Assembly (NCBI RefSeq): GCF_017814435.1
Contig: NZ_JAGJCB010000001.1
Location: forward strand, 372,656-436,655
Direction of reading: 5' to 3'
DNA length: 64,000 nucleotides
Origin: Mariniflexile gromovii
Lineage (GTDB): Bacteria > Bacteroidota > Bacteroidia > Flavobacteriales > Flavobacteriaceae
This document shows, one piece after another, positions 9,526 through 18,220 of the stretch (its first letter is position 1; every line of letters starts with the position of its first letter). A program made the position numbers and the translations under genes. The notes beneath the pieces are model-generated. The model was not told the DNA's origin and searched no databases. It saw nothing but the letters and a program-made list of their open reading frames with translations.

Positions 9526-9702
9526 TTATGAGTTTTGACGTTTAGCCTTCTTCTCTTCTCTCATTTCTTTTAATCTTTCAATTAAAGCTCCACCAATCCA
9601 ATAAGGAATTACGAAGGTTAATAAGAAAATCATTAACCAAAAGCCTAATGTTAAAATGGTTAAAAAAGCTAAAAATCCTAAATATTGGTCAAAATCAAAC
9701 AT
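9526..9702 (-). CDS. Small conserved-looking membrane protein (58 aa)
   Basis: I translated this gene by hand because it is short. ATG at 9702 to TAA at 9526 gives 58 residues beginning MFDFDQYLGFLAFLT. One or two hydrophobic segments (about residues 8-38) are followed by a highly basic and acidic helical tail (ERLKEMREEKKAKRQNS). It is probably an inner-membrane protein with a cytoplasmic tail. It shares the bidirectional terminator with the receptor gene. No known domain is recognised and the function is unknown. Real-gene status rests on the coherent membrane-plus-tail composition and the fit between terminator and frame. Confidence 0.65.
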   Translation of the reverse strand: MFDFDQYLGFLAFLTILTLGFWLMIFLLTFVIPYWIGGALIERLKEMREEKKAKRQNS

Positions 9703-9805
9703 AATTGTATGTATCTATTAAAAAAATATTACGCAAATATAATGCAAAGGTTCTTGTTATACAATATCAAATTAAAATTTATTAACAGAGTTTTCAAGAC
9801 TGCTT

Positions 9806-10015
9806 TTATTGTAACAGCTCACAGTTAAATCCGTTTGTATTTAAAATGCTTACTACCAAATTGACATTGATGCTGCAATTTTCAATTCTTAAAATGTTAT
9901 CGCAATCTTCTAAATCAAAATTAATATAAGAATTTGGCAAATGGATGGCTAATTCACTTAACACCGTTTTTGCTGTGTTTTCATCTGCAATATTCGTTTT
10001 AAAAATCTCAACCAT
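9806..10015 (-). CDS. Small hypothetical protein, HMA-like
   Basis: A 69-residue soluble protein. The predicted beta-alpha-beta pattern (VEIFKTNIADENTAKTVLSEL, then INFDLEDCDNILRIE, then VVSILNTNGFNCELL) resembles a ferredoxin-like heavy-metal-associated fold, but the CxxC metal site is absent, so metal binding should not be assumed. It lies 6 bases downstream of a VOC gene and looks like the last gene of the VOC/SRPBCC operon. Similar small proteins in this group may sense or bind a ligand; the role is unknown. Confidence 0.7.
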   Translation of the reverse strand: MVEIFKTNIADENTAKTVLSELAIHLPNSYINFDLEDCDNILRIENCSINVNLVVSILNTNGFNCELLQ

Positions 10016-10021
10016 AATTAT

Positions 10022-10429
10022 TTATTTTTCTGGAAACTTGCTTTCATCCATAAAAAATACTTCCCATTGGTGCCCATCTAAATCTTCAAAACTATGTTGA
10101 TACATAAACCCATAATCTTGAGGTTCCATATAAATAGTAGCACCTGCTTTAACTGCTTTTTTTATTATATTATCAACTTCGTCGCGCGTATTTAACTGTA
10201 AAGCCACTAATACTTCCGTTTGCTTTTTTGCATTTGAAATTGGCTTTTTAGTAAAGTCTTTAAATTTTCCTTTAGTAAGTAACATAGCGTATAATTTGTC
10301 GCCCAACACTAAACATGCTGCAGTTTCATCTGTGAATTTAGAATTGACAGTAAACCCTAAAGCTTTAAAAAAAGCTATGGATTTATTTAAATCTTCTACT
10401 GCCAGATTAACAAAAAGTTGTTGTACCAT
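10022..10429 (-). CDS. VOC-family (glyoxalase/bleomycin-resistance-like) protein
   Basis: A 135-residue vicinal-oxygen-chelate protein. It has two beta-alpha-beta-beta-beta repeats: MVQQLFVNLAVEDLNKSIAFF opens the first and the second ends with YQHSFEDLDGHQWEVFFMD, the usual DPDGHxWE-like signature with its metal-ligand glutamate. Family members isomerise, cleave or sequester small molecules. It is one of three VOC genes in a row and is followed after 6 bases by the small HMA-like gene. The substrate is unknown. Confidence 0.88.
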   Translation of the reverse strand: MVQQLFVNLAVEDLNKSIAFFKALGFTVNSKFTDETAACLVLGDKLYAMLLTKGKFKDFTKKPISNAKKQTEVLVALQLNTRDEVDNIIKKAVKAGATIYMEPQDYGFMYQHSFEDLDGHQWEVFFMDESKFPEK

Positions 10430-10440
10430 AATTAAAATTT

Positions 10441-10884
10441 TTAGTTATTTTCTGATAAGTTTTTTACAATTTCAAGTGCTTTTGGAAACGTATTTTTAAA
10501 ATAGCTTTCAAATTCTTTATCTGAATCCAAACTAACTTCTAAATGAGTCATCCCGTTTTTTTCAGTTAATGTATAATCCTCTTTAGCTCCAGACCACGCT
10601 TTTGTTTTTTCATCTATGGGTTGCTTAATATGGTCCTTAACAATTCCTAAATGTTCAAAACCCATAAAAGAGTTTGGGATGCTTTTATATATTTTGCTGA
10701 ACATACCGCTGCCATTACCATCTAAAAACATTACGCTACTTCCCTCCTGCCAGTTTGAAACAGCATGAGAATCTTCACTAAAAACTTTAGTCCATTCCCG
10801 ATACGTAACATCGTTCCATAATACAGACCAAACGGTTTCCTTTGGTGCTTGTATGGTTATCTTGAAATTTAATTTTGCAAACAT
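10441..10884 (-). CDS. SRPBCC-domain (AHSA1/START-like) protein
   Basis: A 147-residue helix-grip protein. It opens with LNFKITIQAPKETVWSVLW, the classic start of SRPBCC ligand-binding domains, and ends with a long helix (ESYFKNTFPKALEIVKNLS). The central segment (YTLTEKNGMTHLEVSLD) matches the beta-sheet of AHSA1-like proteins. These bind hydrophobic ligands in a deep cavity. It sits between two VOC genes with about 11-base gaps, so it is co-transcribed and probably handles the same class of compounds. Confidence 0.87.
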   Translation of the reverse strand: MFAKLNFKITIQAPKETVWSVLWNDVTYREWTKVFSEDSHAVSNWQEGSSVMFLDGNGSGMFSKIYKSIPNSFMGFEHLGIVKDHIKQPIDEKTKAWSGAKEDYTLTEKNGMTHLEVSLDSDKEFESYFKNTFPKALEIVKNLSENN

Positions 10885-10895
10885 TATAATTGGGT

Positions 10896-11327
10896 TTACT
10901 GTGGTTTTTTAAAACTGATCATCCACTCGACACCAAACTGGTCTTCTGTCATTCCAAAATAATCGCCCCAAAACGTATCGTCCATGGGCATGGTTACTTT
11001 TCCTTCTTTTGAAAGACCAGCAAACAATCTGTCCGCTTCTTCTTTAGTATCGGTGTTGATGGAGATATTAACATTTTGCCCTATGGTAACGTTACCCATA
11101 GACGGATTGCTATCACTGCCCATGAGCATATTTTTGCCAATAGGTAATGATACGTGCATGATTCTATTTCCAAATTCTTCGGGCATAGGTTCATCACAAC
11201 CGTCTTCTTTTGGCATGTCGTTAAATCTTCCAAAAAACTCAAATTCACCTCTAAAAACGGATTTATAGAAGTTAAATGCTTCTTCGCAATTTCCGTTAAA
11301 AATGAGGTAAGGATTAATTGTTGTCAT
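10896..11327 (-). CDS. VOC-family protein (PhnB / 3-demethylubiquinone methyltransferase-like)
   Basis: A 143-residue protein of the PhnB-like VOC branch. It begins with INPYLIFNGNCEEAFNFYKSVF, includes the GKNMLMGSDS hairpin, and ends with FWGDYFGMTEDQFGVEWMISF, the typical DxFGxxWM finish. The annotation as a methyltransferase in this branch is historical, and no SAM site is present. It lies in the VOC/SRPBCC operon. Function beyond small-molecule binding is unknown. Confidence 0.88.
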   Translation of the reverse strand: MTTINPYLIFNGNCEEAFNFYKSVFRGEFEFFGRFNDMPKEDGCDEPMPEEFGNRIMHVSLPIGKNMLMGSDSNPSMGNVTIGQNVNISINTDTKEEADRLFAGLSKEGKVTMPMDDTFWGDYFGMTEDQFGVEWMISFKKPQ

Positions 11328-11352
11328 AATATATCGTTTTTATCTGTTTAAA

Positions 11353-11766
11353 TTATTGTGGCATTTTGCTCATATCCATGTATAATACGCTCCAACTATG
11401 CGCATCGGGGTCAGAAAATCCAAATCCATACAACCAACCATCTTTTTCATAAGGTTTTGCATAAATGGTTCCTCCTGCTTTTTTTACAATTTCCACCATA
11501 GCATCTACTTCTTCTTTACTTTGTGCATCAATATTGAACAATACTTCAGTGCCAGAATTGGTATGTGTTGCATTTTTAGGAATGTATTCTTTGAAAGTTT
11601 CAATAGGAAACAGCATCATCACCACATTTTTACCGCCAATAAAAAAACTTCCTAAGTGGCTATTATCAATATGATGTGGATTCTCTATGAAACCAATTTC
11701 ATTAAAAAATTGTTTCGATTTTTTTAAATCTTTTACCGGTAGATTAAACCAAAATTCTTTTGCCAT
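11353..11766 (-). CDS. VOC-family protein, first gene of the operon
   Basis: A 137-residue glyoxalase-fold protein. The first repeat starts FWFNLPVKDLKKSKQFF and the second ends GFGFSDPDAHSWSVLYMD, the DPDxHxW signature. It is related to the VOC protein at 10022-10429 (shared LPV/LAVEDLKKS start), suggesting local duplication. A TAACTTTG -7-like box lies at 11792-11799 on the minus strand. It is divergent from the GlxA-type regulator, which may control it. Confidence 0.88.
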   Translation of the reverse strand: MAKEFWFNLPVKDLKKSKQFFNEIGFIENPHHIDNSHLGSFFIGGKNVVMMLFPIETFKEYIPKNATHTNSGTEVLFNIDAQSKEEVDAMVEIVKKAGGTIYAKPYEKDGWLYGFGFSDPDAHSWSVLYMDMSKMPQ

Positions 11767-11847
11767 GAGTGGTGTTTTTAATGATACTATACAAAGTTAA
11801 CAATCTACTTTCAATACTTTAATGTGCATATACGTCAATATAAAGGG

Positions 11848-11878
11848 TTGATTGCGACAAGATTATTATCTATTTTTG
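11848..11878 (+). promoter_or_regulatory. Promoter of the GlxA-type regulator
   Basis: TTG at 11848-11850, a 20-base spacer, then TATTTTTG at 11871-11878 matches the Bacteroidota consensus exactly. The start codon follows 22 bases downstream. Confidence 0.65.
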
Positions 11879-11900
11879 ATAAAAAGAAAATGGCATTGTA

Positions 11901-12878
11901 ATGAAACATATATCGGTTTATATCCCAAAAGGACACTTCAGTTTAGTCAATATTGAAGGAGCCTACCAAATGTTTAATTGGGTAAATAGCTACTATGAGC
12001 AAATGGGGAAAAAGCCCCTATTTAATGTAGAACTTGTAGGTATTGAAAAAACATCTACACTGGCCAATGGTTTGTTTTCTATAAATCCGCAACGCTTCAT
12101 TGAAGATGTAAAACATACAGACCTTATTATTATTCCAGCAATTCATGGAGACATAGCGCATAATTTAAAAATAAACGCTGAATTGCTCCCATGGCTTATT
12201 AAACAATACAACCAAGGTGCCGAATTGGTTAGTTTTTGCATTGGCACGTTTTATTTGGCGGCATCTGGGTTGCTTAACGGTAAACCCTGTTCTACACATT
12301 GGCAATATGCCAATGAATTTAGAACCATGTTTCCTAAAGCACTGTTGATGGATGATAAAATCATGACCGAATCTAACGGTATTTATACTAGTGGAGGGGC
12401 TTACTCTTTCACTAATTTAATAATTTATCTTATTGAAAAATATGCAGGACGTGAAGCGGCTATTATGGCTTCAAAAGGATTTATGATAGATATTGATAGA
12501 GAAAGTCAATCGCCGTTTATGATGTTTAAAGGGCAGAAAACACATGAAGATTTAGAAATACTTGAAGCCCAAAATTATATAGAACAAAATTTTAATGACC
12601 GAATAACGGTGGATGAACTCTGTAAAAACAGTCATGTAGCAAGACGCACTTTTGAACGTCGATTTAAAAAAGCAACTGCAAACACGGTATTGGAATATAT
12701 TCAACGTGTTAAAATTGAAGCCGCTAAAAAGGAATTGGAAACCGGTAGAAAAACAGTAAACGAAGTGATGTACAATGTTGGTTATAATGACACAAAAGCG
12801 TTTAGAGATGTGTTTAAAAAAATAACAGACATGACGCCCATAGACTATAGAAACAAGTTTTCTTCCACATATAATTGA
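11901..12878 (+). CDS. GlxA-family AraC-type transcriptional regulator
   Basis: A 325-residue two-domain regulator. The N-terminal half (about 1-190) is a DJ-1/PfpI-like amidotransferase fold with the cysteine in LVSFCIGTFYLAASG, at the nucleophile-elbow position. The C-terminal half (about 225-320) is an AraC double helix-turn-helix (DRITVDELCKNSHVARRTFERRFKKAT). Such proteins are usually activators that sense a metabolite; the DJ-1 domain is commonly non-enzymatic. It faces the VOC/SRPBCC operon across 134 bases, so it is the obvious candidate regulator of that set. Confidence 0.9.
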   Translation: MKHISVYIPKGHFSLVNIEGAYQMFNWVNSYYEQMGKKPLFNVELVGIEKTSTLANGLFSINPQRFIEDVKHTDLIIIPAIHGDIAHNLKINAELLPWLIKQYNQGAELVSFCIGTFYLAASGLLNGKPCSTHWQYANEFRTMFPKALLMDDKIMTESNGIYTSGGAYSFTNLIIYLIEKYAGREAAIMASKGFMIDIDRESQSPFMMFKGQKTHEDLEILEAQNYIEQNFNDRITVDELCKNSHVARRTFERRFKKATANTVLEYIQRVKIEAAKKELETGRKTVNEVMYNVGYNDTKAFRDVFKKITDMTPIDYRNKFSSTYN

Positions 12879-12882
12879 AATA

Positions 12883-12917
12883 AAAAAAGCACCATAACTC
12901 GCGTTATAGTGCTTTTT
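12883..12917. terminator. Bidirectional intrinsic terminator
   Basis: AAAAAGCACCATAAC pairs with GTTATAGTGCTTTTT around a TCGC loop (one mismatch). It separates the convergent regulator and peroxiredoxin genes. Confidence 0.88.
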
Positions 12918-12933
12918 CATTTAAAAACAATGC

Positions 12934-13575
12934 CTAATTTAAATTGGGTTGAGGCGTCATTCGTAAATAAGGTTTAATTTCTTTATGTCCTTTTGGGAAC
13001 ATTGCCGGTATCTCCTCATTTGTAATTGCTGGCGAAATAACCACGTCTTCTCCATTTTTCCAGTTTGCAGGCGTAGCAACTTTATGGTATGCAGTTAGTT
13101 GTAAAGAATCGATAACACGTAATAATTCTTCAAAATTTCTTCCTGTTGATGCAGGATACGTTATAATCAACTTTACTTTTTTGTCATCGCCTATAACAAA
13201 AACGGAGCGCACCGTAAATTTATCACTGGCGTTTGGATGAATCATATCGTATAATTCAGATACTTTTCTATCTTCATCTGCAATAATTGGAAAATTTACT
13301 GTGGTATGTTGGGTTTCATTAATATCATTTACCCAACCTTTATGCGATTCTAAACCATCAACACTTAACGCAACCACTTTTACGTTACGTTTGTCAAATT
13401 CCGGTTTATATTTTGCCACAGTACCTAATTCGGTAGTACAAACAGGCGTATAATCTGCAGGATGTGAAAACAATATCCCCCAACTATCTCCTAACCATTC
13501 ATGAAAATTAATATTTCCTTCAGTAGACTTTGCAGTAAAATTTGGAGCTTCGTCTCCTAATCTAATTGTTGCCAT
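12934..13575 (-). CDS. Peroxiredoxin, Prx6 / 1-Cys type
   Basis: A 213-residue cytoplasmic peroxidase that reduces hydrogen and organic peroxides. The peroxidatic cysteine is in HPADYTPVCTTELG (about Cys47), with the supporting arginine in the SVFVIGDDKK region. The C-terminal extension (PKGHKEIKPYLRMTPQPN) is the Prx6 dimer domain, and the length of about 213-220 fits. No second conserved resolving cysteine is evident. It is transcribed alone, with a strong terminator after it. Confidence 0.92.
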   Translation of the reverse strand: MATIRLGDEAPNFTAKSTEGNINFHEWLGDSWGILFSHPADYTPVCTTELGTVAKYKPEFDKRNVKVVALSVDGLESHKGWVNDINETQHTTVNFPIIADEDRKVSELYDMIHPNASDKFTVRSVFVIGDDKKVKLIITYPASTGRNFEELLRVIDSLQLTAYHKVATPANWKNGEDVVISPAITNEEIPAMFPKGHKEIKPYLRMTPQPNLN

Positions 13576-13763
13576 ATTATATAATATTTTATTGAAAATT
13601 ATTAAAAAAATCTATTACTGCTAAGTTACCTTTTTTTATTCAATTTATAAAAATGAAGTCGTTATAACTCTGTTAAAAAAACTTATAAAAACTAACACAT
13701 ATCATACCTATAAAAGCATAAAACAATTAACTTTGCATCTTACATTCATTAAAATAGTTAACA

Positions 13764-15161
13764 ATGGGGTTTAGAATAGAAAAAGATACTATGGGCGAGG
13801 TAAAAGTACCTGCCGATAAACTTTGGGGAGCACAAACAGAGCGCTCTAGAAATAATTTTAAGATAGGTGCTTCGGCGTCTATGCCTTTAGAAATAATTTA
13901 TGGTTTTGCTTATTTAAAAAAAGCTGCAGCTTATACCAATTGTGAATTAGGTGTTTTACCAATTGAAAAACGTGATTTAATTGCTGCCGTTTGCGATGAA
14001 ATATTAGCAGGGAAGCACGACGACCAATTTCCTCTTGTGATTTGGCAAACGGGATCGGGAACACAAAGTAACATGAATGCTAATGAAGTGATTGCCAACA
14101 GAGCACAACAATTGGCTGGAAAAGTTATTGGTGAAGGTGAAAAAGTAATCCAACCTAATGATGATGTTAACAAATCGCAATCATCTAATGATACGTTTCC
14201 AACAGGCATGCACATTGCCGTTTATAAAAAAGTAGTAGAAGTTACCATCCCTGGTGTTAAACAACTTCGTAATACTTTAAAGAAAAAATCTGAAGCATTT
14301 AAAAATGTGGTGAAAATAGGGCGTACCCATTTAATGGATGCTACGCCACTTACATTAGGTCAAGAACTTTCGGGTTATGTTGCGCAATTAGATCATGGTT
14401 TAAAAGCGTTGGAAAATACATTACCGCATTTAAGTGAATTGGCTTTAGGTGGAACTGCCGTTGGAACGGGTTTAAATACACCAAAAGGGTATAGTAAGCG
14501 TGTTGCTGAATACATCGCTCAATTTACAGGGCTTCCTTTTGTTACTGCGCCTAATAAATTTGAAGCTTTAGCTGCACATGACGCTATAGTTGAAACACAT
14601 GGTGCTTTAAAACAATTAGCCGTTTCTTTAAATAAAATTGCTAATGATGTTAGAATGATGGCATCTGGACCAAGAAGTGGTATTGGTGAAATTATTATTC
14701 CTGCGAATGAACCAGGTAGCTCTATTATGCCTGGGAAAGTAAACCCAACACAATGTGAAGCCCTTACCATGGTTTGTGCACAAGTAATTGGCAATGATGT
14801 GGCTATTTCTGTTGGTGGTTTGCAAGGACATTATGAATTGAATGTGTTTAAACCTGTAATGGCTGCAAACGCTATACAATCGGCACAATTAATTGGTGAT
14901 GCTTGTGCAAGTTTTGATGAACATTGTGCGGTTGGTATTGAGCCAAACCACGAGGTTATTAAAAAACTATTAAACAACTCCTTAATGTTGGTTACTGCTT
15001 TAAATACTAAAATTGGTTATTATAAAGCAGCTGAAATTGCAAATACTGCACATGCTAACGGTACTACTTTAAAAGAAGAAGCTATAAATTTAGGTTATGT
15101 TACTGCCGAAGATTACGATGCTTGGGTAAAACCAGAAGACATGTTGGGCGGCTTGAAATAA
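13764..15161 (+). CDS. fumC: Class II fumarate hydratase
   Basis: A 465-residue iron-free fumarase of the TCA cycle, interconverting fumarate and malate. It starts [26 protein letters not shown] as in FumC, carries [14 protein letters not shown] (about 97-110) and ends the active site with the superfamily signature [15 protein letters not shown] (about 317-331). The length matches the E. coli enzyme (467). A TAnnTTTG box (TAACTTTG) lies at 13728-13735, 28 bases before the ATG, without an obvious TTG partner. A strong terminator follows, so it is monocistronic. Confidence 0.96.
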   Translation: MGFRIEKDTMGEVKVPADKLWGAQTERSRNNFKIGASASMPLEIIYGFAYLKKAAAYTNCELGVLPIEKRDLIAAVCDEILAGKHDDQFPLVIWQTGSGTQSNMNANEVIANRAQQLAGKVIGEGEKVIQPNDDVNKSQSSNDTFPTGMHIAVYKKVVEVTIPGVKQLRNTLKKKSEAFKNVVKIGRTHLMDATPLTLGQELSGYVAQLDHGLKALENTLPHLSELALGGTAVGTGLNTPKGYSKRVAEYIAQFTGLPFVTAPNKFEALAAHDAIVETHGALKQLAVSLNKIANDVRMMASGPRSGIGEIIIPANEPGSSIMPGKVNPTQCEALTMVCAQVIGNDVAISVGGLQGHYELNVFKPVMAANAIQSAQLIGDACASFDEHCAVGIEPNHEVIKKLLNNSLMLVTALNTKIGYYKAAEIANTAHANGTTLKEEAINLGYVTAEDYDAWVKPEDMLGGLK

Positions 15162-15183
15162 ACAATCCGTTTATATTATAAAT

Positions 15184-15219
15184 TAAAAAAACAGGTAAAT
15201 AATTTTACCTGTTTTTTTT
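15184..15219. terminator. Bidirectional intrinsic terminator after fumC
   Basis: AAAAAACAGGTAAA pairs with TTTACCTGTTTTTT around a short AT loop. It can also end transcripts of the convergent Crp/Fnr gene. Confidence 0.88.
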
Positions 15220-15304
15220 GGTTGGTTAGCTATCAATCCTTGTATTGTTCAAAGGAAATCGAGTCAAATATATAATTTAACATATTCAAATATGTTAACA
15301 AATG

Positions 15305-15904
15305 TTAATTATTGTCAATTTTCTTTCTTATTCTACTTAACTGTACCGCTGTGATGCCTAAATAAGAAGCTATATGGTATTGTGGTATTAAAGTATCTAC
15401 TTTAGGTATTTGCTTTCTTAATTCTGTATATCGGTCTTTAGCATCTAATGAAATCAATTCTACAAGTCGTTTTTCATACATAATATAAACCGATTCTAAA
15501 ACCTTAGAATACAATATGTTAACCGACTCGTATTTTTTACACAATTCAATAAGCTTACGGTAATCAACCTCATACATTTCGCAATCTTCAAGTGTTTCAA
15601 ACACAAACAAAGACGGATTTTTTTTAATCAAAGCTGTTAAAGGACCAATAAAACTTAGAGGCATGTAAAAATTTTTGTTGAATTCTTTACCAGACTCTGT
15701 ACTTAAATAGCACCTAACAACCCCAGAAACAAGCATATATATTTTCGATGGGATTTCGTCTAATTTTACTATTTGCTTATTTGCTTTTACAGTTTTAAAC
15801 TCAGAAATTTTTAAAAGTTCAACTACTATATCTTCAGAAATATTACTAAAAGAGTTTAAAAAATTTGAGGTAGATTTTATTTTATCAATACTGTATAAGG
15901 ACAT
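15305..15904 (-). CDS. Crp/Fnr-family transcriptional regulator
   Basis: A 199-residue regulator. The N-terminal cyclic-nucleotide-binding-like jelly roll (about 20-125) includes KIYMLVSGVVRCYLSTESGKEF. The C-terminal winged helix recognition region is IPQYHIASYLGITAVQLSRIRKKI (about 172-195). There are no cysteines arranged for an iron-sulfur cluster, and the strict cAMP-binding residues (RPGE) are absent, so the ligand is unclear. This short, C-terminally compact type is very common in Flavobacteriaceae. It is a single gene with an AT-rich leader of about 230 bases to the next gene. Confidence 0.88.
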   Translation of the reverse strand: MSLYSIDKIKSTSNFLNSFSNISEDIVVELLKISEFKTVKANKQIVKLDEIPSKIYMLVSGVVRCYLSTESGKEFNKNFYMPLSFIGPLTALIKKNPSLFVFETLEDCEMYEVDYRKLIELCKKYESVNILYSKVLESVYIMYEKRLVELISLDAKDRYTELRKQIPKVDTLIPQYHIASYLGITAVQLSRIRKKIDNN

Positions 15905-16082
15905 TCTAGATTTTTAAATTGCTTATTCATACACATAGAATTTCATAAAAAATATTTTAAAATATCTATGTTTAGTCTAAAATTACATCATCTCAAACAT
16001 CTTCAGTTAATTTTTTCTATAATTTGCACATAAACTTGTTTAGATGTATTAAACCATCCGAATTTTAAACATATTGTAAAAT

Positions 16083-16113
16083 AAAAAAAGCTTTAGGAAT
16101 TAACCTAAAGCTT
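16083..16113 (-). terminator. Intrinsic terminator of the coiled-coil protein gene
   Basis: AAGCTTTAGG (16088-16097) pairs with CCTAAAGCTT (16104-16113). On the minus strand the hairpin is followed by a run of T, just after the stop codon at 16137. Confidence 0.85.
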
Positions 16114-16136
16114 CATAATTAAGTGTTATATATAGT

Positions 16137-17021
16137 TTACTTTAAAGTGAACTCTGATGTAGCTACTAAATCTTTTGCATTATAAACATTTACAATGTAA
16201 CGTCCTTTTTGAAAATCGGATTTACCTTTTGCAGCAACAAACTCACAAACATCCAAACTTGAATTTTCGTAATTGAATTTGCTTATAATACTATAGTTTA
16301 CGGCTTTATCTCCAAATCTAACTTGTTCATTAAGTCCTAAAGTATTGCTTTTTGGATCTATAACTTGAACATATAATTCTTGGTCGCCAGATTGAACTAA
16401 TTTATTTTTAGGCACCGTAAAACATACTCTAATTTTGTCGGTTCTACTTGCTCTTTCCGTTGGGATTAATTTACCAGAAGTTCTTTCGATAACTCCAAAA
16501 CCTTTCATGTTTACAGCTCCTAATACAGCTGCATTTGAAACTACTTCAGCTAATGCATTGTTTTGTATTAATAAAGAATCTGTAAATATAGTACGCTCTT
16601 CTAAACGAACACGTGTACTATCTAAAGAGGTAGCTAAATATGAATTTTGGATTTTTAATTTATCGTTTTCAGCTAATAAAACATCCATTTCTTTTTGCAA
16701 AGACACATATTTTTGTTTGTAGCTCCACAAACTCTTTATATTAGTTTCAGAAATTTTTAATGAATCGATTAATCCTTGAATACGTGCTCTTGCTTCAATT
16801 AAATCGTTGTTAGCAACTTCATTTTCGCCAATAGCTTCATCATATTGTTTAGCCATCGCGTTTAAATCATTCATCACTAATTGTTTTTGCTCTGTTAAAT
16901 CTTGTTGAACTTTCGAGCTGCTTTGGTACAAATTCATTGTATAAAACGCTGTTCCTAAAAATAGAACTAATGCAATACCTAATGCTACTTTAAGCCCCAT
17001 ACTACTTTTGTTGTTTTCCAT
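16137..17021 (-). CDS. Membrane-anchored coiled-coil protein
   Basis: A 294-residue protein of unknown function. A short basic N-terminus precedes one membrane segment (LKVALGIALVLFLGTAFYT, about 10-28). A long heptad-rich coiled coil (about 35-165) follows, then a C-terminal beta-rich domain (about 185-294) containing TDKIRVCFTVPKN and YVQVIDPKSNTLG. The layout suggests an inner-membrane anchor with a periplasmic rod and head. I recognise this arrangement as widespread in Flavobacteriaceae but know no assigned role. It is monocistronic with its own terminator. Confidence 0.8.
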   Translation of the reverse strand: MENNKSSMGLKVALGIALVLFLGTAFYTMNLYQSSSKVQQDLTEQKQLVMNDLNAMAKQYDEAIGENEVANNDLIEARARIQGLIDSLKISETNIKSLWSYKQKYVSLQKEMDVLLAENDKLKIQNSYLATSLDSTRVRLEERTIFTDSLLIQNNALAEVVSNAAVLGAVNMKGFGVIERTSGKLIPTERASRTDKIRVCFTVPKNKLVQSGDQELYVQVIDPKSNTLGLNEQVRFGDKAVNYSIISKFNYENSSLDVCEFVAAKGKSDFQKGRYIVNVYNAKDLVATSEFTLK

Positions 17022-17138
17022 AATTACTTGTTTTTAATTTTTTTAAGTCTAATGTTCTTTAATTTTAATACTTTATTTTTTTAATGCTAAAAATAAATTA
17101 AAGATGTATTTTTATTCTAAAATTTATTTACTTTTTTT

Positions 17139-18158
17139 ATGGATAAACTGGTTTTATTTAACAATACGACTTTAAATGAATTATTAAACAAACGCCAAGG
17201 TGAATCCAAATTTGGTGAACATATTCAAACATTAACCAGCATTTCCAATATATACGACCAACTTATAAATTTGGATGTTAGCCATGTAATTATTGGTTTA
17301 CCTGAAGATGTAGGCGTGTATGCAAACTACGGAAAACCAGGCACTTCAAGAGCTTGGGAGGCTACTTTAAAAATTTTACTGAATATTCAAAGTAATGAGT
17401 TTACCAAAGCAAATAAGGTTTTAATTTTAGGCCATCTTGATTTTACAGAAGAATTAATTAAGGTTTCCGAGCTGGATCCAAATAAAAAGAAAAGCATTGC
17501 CAAAGCTAGAAAAATGGTAAGTGACATAGATAAACACGTTACTTATATTATTCATCAAATTGTTTCGGCTGGAAAAAAACCGATTATCATTGGTGGCGGA
17601 CATAACAATGCCTATGGCAATATAAAAGGCACGAGTTTAGCCTTAAAGAAACCGATAAATGTTATCAACTTTGATGCGCATTCCGATTTTAGACCAGAAG
17701 AAGGTCGTCATAGCGGAAACGGTTTTAGTTACGCTTACGCTGAAGGTTTTTTAAACAACTATTTTATTTTTGGGTTACAAAGAAACTATACTTCGGATAA
17801 ATTGTTTAAATCGTTGAAAAAATTCAAATTAATTAAATATAATATGTTTGAAGATTTGGCGGTTGGCAAAGAATTAAAATTTAAGGAAGAACTTGAACGT
17901 GCTTCAAATCATGTTATTGATAAGCCTTTTGGTATTGAACTGGATTGCGATGCTATAGAAAATATACCTAGCAGTGCCATGACACCAAGTGGTTTTAGCG
18001 TTAATAAGGCCAGAAGTTATGTTTCGTATTATGGTAAATATGAAAATGCCCGTTATTTGCATATATGTGAAGCTGCACCAACAAAAAAAACAGAGCAACA
18101 AGTTGGGAAATTAATAACTTACTTGATTACCGATTTTATTGAAGCACACGAAAGTTGA
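17139..18158 (+). CDS. Arginase-fold hydrolase (formimidoylglutamase-like)
   Basis: A 339-residue ureohydrolase-superfamily enzyme. The manganese ligands are in IIGGGHNNAYG (His), NFDAHSDFRP (Asp-His-Asp) and ELDCDAIENIPSSA (Asp-x-Asp), in the standard order. Members hydrolyse arginine, agmatine or N-formimidoylglutamate. The SAMTPSGF segment near the end and the overall length resemble bacterial formimidoylglutamase (HutG), but no hut genes lie nearby, so the substrate is uncertain. It is divergent from the coiled-coil protein gene, and its stop is about 60 bases from a convergent membrane-protein gene. Confidence 0.85.
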   Translation: MDKLVLFNNTTLNELLNKRQGESKFGEHIQTLTSISNIYDQLINLDVSHVIIGLPEDVGVYANYGKPGTSRAWEATLKILLNIQSNEFTKANKVLILGHLDFTEELIKVSELDPNKKKSIAKARKMVSDIDKHVTYIIHQIVSAGKKPIIIGGGHNNAYGNIKGTSLALKKPINVINFDAHSDFRPEEGRHSGNGFSYAYAEGFLNNYFIFGLQRNYTSDKLFKSLKKFKLIKYNMFEDLAVGKELKFKEELERASNHVIDKPFGIELDCDAIENIPSSAMTPSGFSVNKARSYVSYYGKYENARYLHICEAAPTKKTEQQVGKLITYLITDFIEAHES

Positions 18159-18220
18159 AAATAACACGCTAAACCTAATTAAAATCTAAACATTAAATAG
18201 TTACAAGTATTCTATAAAAT

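Noticed and set aside
9806..12878. Possible antibiotic resistance cluster because of bleomycin-resistance-like VOC folds
   Set aside because: The VOC fold alone does not indicate resistance and no specific signature was seen; only a generic small-molecule role is supported.
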